From: Candidatus Latescibacterota bacterium
Lineage (GTDB): Bacteria; JAAXHH01; JABIQT01
Direction of reading: 5' to 3'
DNA: 11,431 nucleotides
Assembly (NCBI GenBank): GCA_018667995.1
Contig: JABIQT010000473.1
Location: 1 to 11,431 of the forward strand
Shown: positions 7,897-11,431 of the stretch, piece after piece
Numbering within the stretch: position 1 is the first letter of the stretch
Layout of the letters: each line of letters begins with the position of its first letter
Notes under the pieces: generated by a model
Seen by the model: only the letters and a program-made list of their open reading frames with translations
Database searches by the model: none
What the model was told of the DNA's origin: nothing
Translations under genes and position numbers: made by a program

Positions 7897-10800
7897 TTAT
7901 TCTCCGAGCTGCACGTCCAACGCCAAACTTTGCAGTTCTTTTACCAGCACGTTAAACGACTCGGGTATACCCGGCTCGGGTGGATTATCGCCTTTGACAA
8001 TAGCTTCGTACAACTTGGAACGACCATTTACATCATCAGATTTCACGGTCAGCATTTCCTGAAGCGTGTAAGCGGCGCCATAAGCCTCCAACGCCCAAGC
8101 CTCCATTTCGCCAAAACGTTGTCCGCCGAACTGTGCCTTGCCACCCAGCGGTTGTTGCGTAACAAGCGAATAAGGCCCGATCGAACGAGCGTGAATCTTG
8201 TCATCCACAAGATGTGACAATTTCAACATATACATATAACCTGTGGTGACAGGGTTGTCGAAAGGCTGTCCCGTTTTTCCGTTGTAAAGCGTGATCTTTC
8301 CTGATTCCGGCAACCCAGCTTTTACAAGCGTTTCCTTTACATCCTCAATGGTTGCACCATCAAACACCGGAGTCGCTATATGAATTCCGAGTTCCCGAGC
8401 TGCCCAGCCAATATGAATCTCCATTATCTGACCGAGATTCATCCGACCCGGTACCCCCAACGGGTTGAGGATAATACCAACCGGCCGACCATCGGGTAGA
8501 TACGGCATATCTTCTTCCGGCACGATCTTTGAGACAACCCCCTTGTTCCCGTGACGGCCAGCCATCTTGTCACCTACGGAGAGCTTGCGCTTCTTGGCTA
8601 CATAGATCTTCACCAGTTGCAGCACGCCAGGCGCCAACTCATCACCTCGAATGACTTTCTCGGATTCTCTTTCCAATTGACGTTCCAGTGATGTCGTGTT
8701 GCGATTACTGGATTCAATCAACTGCAGGATTTTCTCATTCAGAACGCCATCGGCAACCCATTGCTGATTCTGAATCAACGTATCGAAATCAAGGTCTGAG
8801 AGCACGTCCTTAGTCAGTTTCTTCTTGGCACGAACAATGACTTCGTTCGTTTCATCATCGCGCAGCTCCGCGCTGGTCTGACCCAGCAGCAGTTCAATGA
8901 GCTTTTCGTCACGAATTGAAACGATATTCCCGATCTTCTGTTCGAAATCCAGCTTCAATTCGCTGATCGCTAGACGTTCTTTCTCCTTCGTAATTTCGTC
9001 ACGATCCTTGCGACTGAATAGCCTGGAGTCTATAACTATCCCATTCATTCCTGGTGGAGCTTTCAGCGAAGCATCTCTGACATCTCCGGCCTTCTCACCA
9101 AAAATGGCACGAAGAAGCCGTTCCTCAGGTGATAATTCGCGTTCTCCCTTCGGTGTCACTTTGCCTACCAGGATATCTCCAGGACCAACCTCCGCTCCGA
9201 TCCGAATGATTCCGTTTTCATCGAGATTGCGAACGGCATCTTCACTTACATTGGGGATCTCTCGGGTGAGCTCTTCGACACCGACCTTGGTTTCCCTCAC
9301 CGGTAATTCAAACTCCGTGATGTGAATGGACGAAAAGGTATCATGCTTGACCAGGTTTTCGCTGACCACAATGGCATCTTCGAAGTTATATCCCTCCCAA
9401 ACCATAAAGGAGGTGAGGATATTTCGTCCTAGTGCCAGTTCACCCTTTGAAGTGCCTGGGCCGTCAGCCAATACTTGGCCGACTTCCACACGATCGCCCG
9501 AGCGGACAATGGGTACTTGGTTGATGCATGTTTCCTGATTGGACTTCTTGTATTTGGTTAATTGATAGACGTCCGTAACTACTCCAAAGATCGGAGCATC
9601 ATCATCCGAATCAGGCTGCACTGTGACAGCCTCAGCACATACATGTACTACGGTGCCAGCCTGCTTAGCCACGATCACGGCACCGGAATCTATAGCTACT
9701 TTTCCCTCCAAGCCAGTCCCTACCAGCGGAGCCTCCGTGGTAAGAAGTGGTACGGCCTGACGCTGCATATTCGAGCCCATGAGAGCCCGGTTTGCATCAT
9801 CATGTTCAAGAAAGGGAATCAGAGCGGCCGAGATGCCTACTAGCTGCTTCGGCGATACGTCCATATAATCGATAACGTCCGGCTCCACTACGGGAAAGTC
9901 ACCTTTTCTACGAGCTTTTACCCTGCCCATGAGTCTGCCCTTGTCGTCCACCACTGAATTGGCTTGGGCAATCGTAAAATTCTCTTCCAGATCAGCTGAA
10001 AGATACTCAATGGTCTCGGTTACACGCCCCTTGGCGACTTTCCTGTATGGGGTTTCGATGAAGCCGAATTCGTTAACCCGTGCGTAGGTCGAGAGATACG
10101 CAATTAGACCGATATTGGGGCCTTCTGGCGTCTCTATCGGGCAAATGCGACCATAGTGCGTATGATGCACATCCCTAACTTCAAAGCTGGCGTGTGCTCT
10201 GTCCAGCCCTCCCGGACCAAGCGAACTCAATCGACGCTTATGCGTCAATTCCGCCAACGGATTTGTCTGCTCCATAAACTGCGATAGCTGACTGCTTCCA
10301 AAAAAGGCCGCAATCACAGAAGAAACCGTTCTGGCATTCACCAGATCCTGCGGAGTGATAGAATCGACATCGTGCAGACTTATCCGCTCTCGAATGGTGC
10401 GAGCCATGCGAGTAAGACCAATACTGAATTGATTTGCGAGCAATTCACCGACCGATCGTGTCCGACGATTGCCCAAATGGTCGATGTCGTCCGTATCACC
10501 ATGGCCATTCCGCAATTCAAGCACATATTTAATGATGGTGGTAAAATCAGTAGCGGTGATCGTAGTAACATCTATGGGGATGTCGAGTCCGAGCCGTTTA
10601 TTGATTCTATGCCGTCCAACAGCAGCCAAATCATAGCGTTTGGGATTGAAAAACATGCGATCCAGCAACGCTTGTGCGGTTTCTAGATTCGGAGGATCGC
10701 CCGGTCGTAGCAGACTGTACATCCTGAACAGGGCTTCTTCCGTATTTGTCGTTGGGTCCTTCTTAAAGGTATTGGACAAAACATCCGGATCTCTGGTGGG

Positions 10801-11431
10801 ATCCATATCCAACACCTTGAGCGGTGAGGCACTGCCATTCACAGAAGCCAACTTCTCCAGCGTCTCCTCGGTCAAAGGCTGTCCGCTCTCGAGGATGACT
10901 TCACCCGTTGTCTTGTCAACGACAGGCGAAGATATTGTTTGACCAAACATCTTCTTGGCAGTCGTTTTCCTTACTACTTTCGAATCGTAAAACAGGTCGT
11001 AAATCTGCTCGTTATCTTCGAAGCCCAATGAGCGTAGCAAAATGGTAACAGGTAGTTTACGTTTCCTATCGATGTGAACAAACATGACGTCATTCACATC
11101 AAGGCTGAATTCAACCCATGCACCATGGTCTGGTATCACGCGGGCGGAGTACAATTGCTTACCGTTTGGGTGCGTTTCCTCAGAAAAGAAAACTCCCTGG
11201 GATCGGTGCAATTGAGATACTATAACCCGTTCTGCACCGTTGATGATGAATGTGCCCTTGTCTGTTATGAGGGGCAATTCACCCAGATATACCACCTGCT
11301 CAATGATATCTTTGACCTTCTTACCGTCTTCCGAGTCTTCGCGAATTACGAGCCGAAGTTTTGCCTTCAACGGAATGGCATGAGTCATGCCTCTATCCTG
11401 GCATTCCCGGATTGAGTACTTGGGGTCTCCT
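7897..11431 (-). CDS. rpoB: DNA-directed RNA polymerase subunit beta (5' end beyond window)
   Basis: Beta forms the other RNA polymerase pincer and the rifampicin pocket. The frame stays open to the right edge: codons before the ATG at 11388 read [14 protein letters not shown], matching the conserved RpoB stretch before [11 protein letters not shown], so that ATG is internal. About 1177 residues are visible; roughly the first 80-110 are missing. Visible landmarks are [19 protein letters not shown], the rifampicin region [59 protein letters not shown] and the C-terminal [19 protein letters not shown] charged segment of about 125 residues (encoded near 8650-9020) is an SI2-like insertion. The residue equivalent to E. 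coli Asp516 is Glu (codon 10270-10272). The stop is TAA. rplJ and rplL, usual upstream neighbours, would be outside the window. Confidence 0.98.
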   Translation of the reverse strand, partial: GDPKYSIRECQDRGMTHAIPLKAKLRLVIREDSEDGKKVKDIIEQVVYLGELPLITDKGTFIINGAERVIVSQLHRSQGVFFSEETHPNGKQLYSARVIPDHGAWVEFSLDVNDVMFVHIDRKRKLPVTILLRSLGFEDNEQIYDLFYDSKVVRKTTAKKMFGQTISSPVVDKTTGEVILESGQPLTEETLEKLASVNGSASPLKVLDMDPTRDPDVLSNTFKKDPTTNTEEALFRMYSLLRPGDPPNLETAQALLDRMFFNPKRYDLAAVGRHRINKRLGLDIPIDVTTITATDFTTIIKYVLELRNGHGDTDDIDHLGNRRTRSVGELLANQFSIGLTRMARTIRERISLHDVDSITPQDLVNARTVSSVIAAFFGSSQLSQFMEQTNPLAELTHKRRLSSLGPGGLDRAHASFEVRDVHHTHYGRICPIETPEGPNIGLIAYLSTYARVNEFGFIETPYRKVAKGRVTETIEYLSADLEENFTIAQANSVVDDKGRLMGRVKARRKGDFPVVEPDVIDYMDVSPKQLVGISAALIPFLEHDDANRALMGSNMQRQAVPLLTTEAPLVGTGLEGKVAIDSGAVIVAKQAGTVVHVCAEAVTVQPDSDDDAPIFGVVTDVYQLTKYKKSNQETCINQVPIVRSGDRVEVGQVLADGPGTSKGELALGRNILTSFMVWEGYNFEDAIVVSENLVKHDTFSSIHITEFELPVRETKVGVEELTREIPNVSEDAVRNLDENGIIRIGAEVGPGDILVGKVTPKGERELSPEERLLRAIFGEKAGDVRDASLKAPPGMNGIVIDSRLFSRKDRDEITKEKERLAISELKLDFEQKIGNIVSIRDEKLIELLLGQTSAELRDDETNEVIVRAKKKLTKDVLSDLDFDTLIQNQQWVADGVLNEKILQLIESSNRNTTSLERQLERESEKVIRGDELAPGVLQLVKIYVAKKRKLSVGDKMAGRHGNKGVVSKIVPEEDMPYLPDGRPVGIILNPLGVPGRMNLGQIMEIHIGWAARELGIHIATPVFDGATIEDVKETLVKAGLPESGKITLYNGKTGQPFDNPVTTGYMYMLKLSHLVDDKIHARSIGPYSLVTQQPLGGKAQFGGQRFGEMEAWALEAYGAAYTLQEMLTVKSDDVNGRSKLYEAIVKGDNPPEPGIPESFNVLVKELQSLALDVQLGE

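Noticed and set aside
7672-8217. A 181-codon plus-strand open frame, the longest on that strand
   Set aside because: It lies antisense to the ends of rpoC and rpoB, has no recognisable domain, and its composition looks like a reverse-complement shadow of conserved coding sequence.
11386-11388. ATG at 11388 as the start of rpoB
   Set aside because: The frame stays open to the window edge and the upstream 14 codons match conserved RpoB sequence, so the gene is cut by the edge rather than shortened.

Overview
The window is a bacterial housekeeping locus in which every recognised gene lies on the minus strand. Read in the direction of transcription (right to left) it holds rpoB (5' part missing off the right edge), rpoC, an intergenic control region of about 305 bases, then rpsL, rpsG, fusA and the first 46 codons of tuf (cut by the left edge). 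This is the classical junction of the rpoBC transcription unit with the str (streptomycin) operon. I see no mobile element, CRISPR array, tRNA or rRNA gene, and no gene that looks foreign. I found no convincing undescribed system.

Right part (7897-11431 and 3603-7796): RpoB and RpoC are the two large subunits of RNA polymerase. They are separated by 97 bases, and rpoC starts at a GTG behind a full-length Shine-Dalgarno sequence. Both subunits carry lineage-specific insertions: an SI2-like segment in RpoB and an SI3-like segment inside the RpoC trigger loop. These are familiar from Gram-negative groups and are absent from Firmicutes and Actinobacteria. A GC-rich hairpin with a poor U-tract lies just after rpoC and probably ends or attenuates that transcript.

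Middle (3298-3602): this is the only stretch over 300 bases without a gene. It holds the rpoC hairpin, a good sigma70-type promoter (TTGACA, 17-base spacer, TATTTT) firing toward rpsL, and an inferred leader of about 180 bases. The leader carries a perfect 9-bp hairpin upstream of the rpsL ribosome binding site.

Left part (1-3297): S12, S7, EF-G and EF-Tu are encoded in the usual order with spacers of 45-65 bases. This fits one translation-machinery operon. rpsL, fusA and rpoC all use non-ATG starts, and EF-G has a longer N-terminal tail than most homologues.

Organism: moderate GC content, the str gene order, and the SI2/SI3 insertions suggest a Gram-negative-type bacterium, perhaps near the FCB or PVC groups (for example an uncultured lineage). 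That placement is an impression from protein wording, not a phylogeny.
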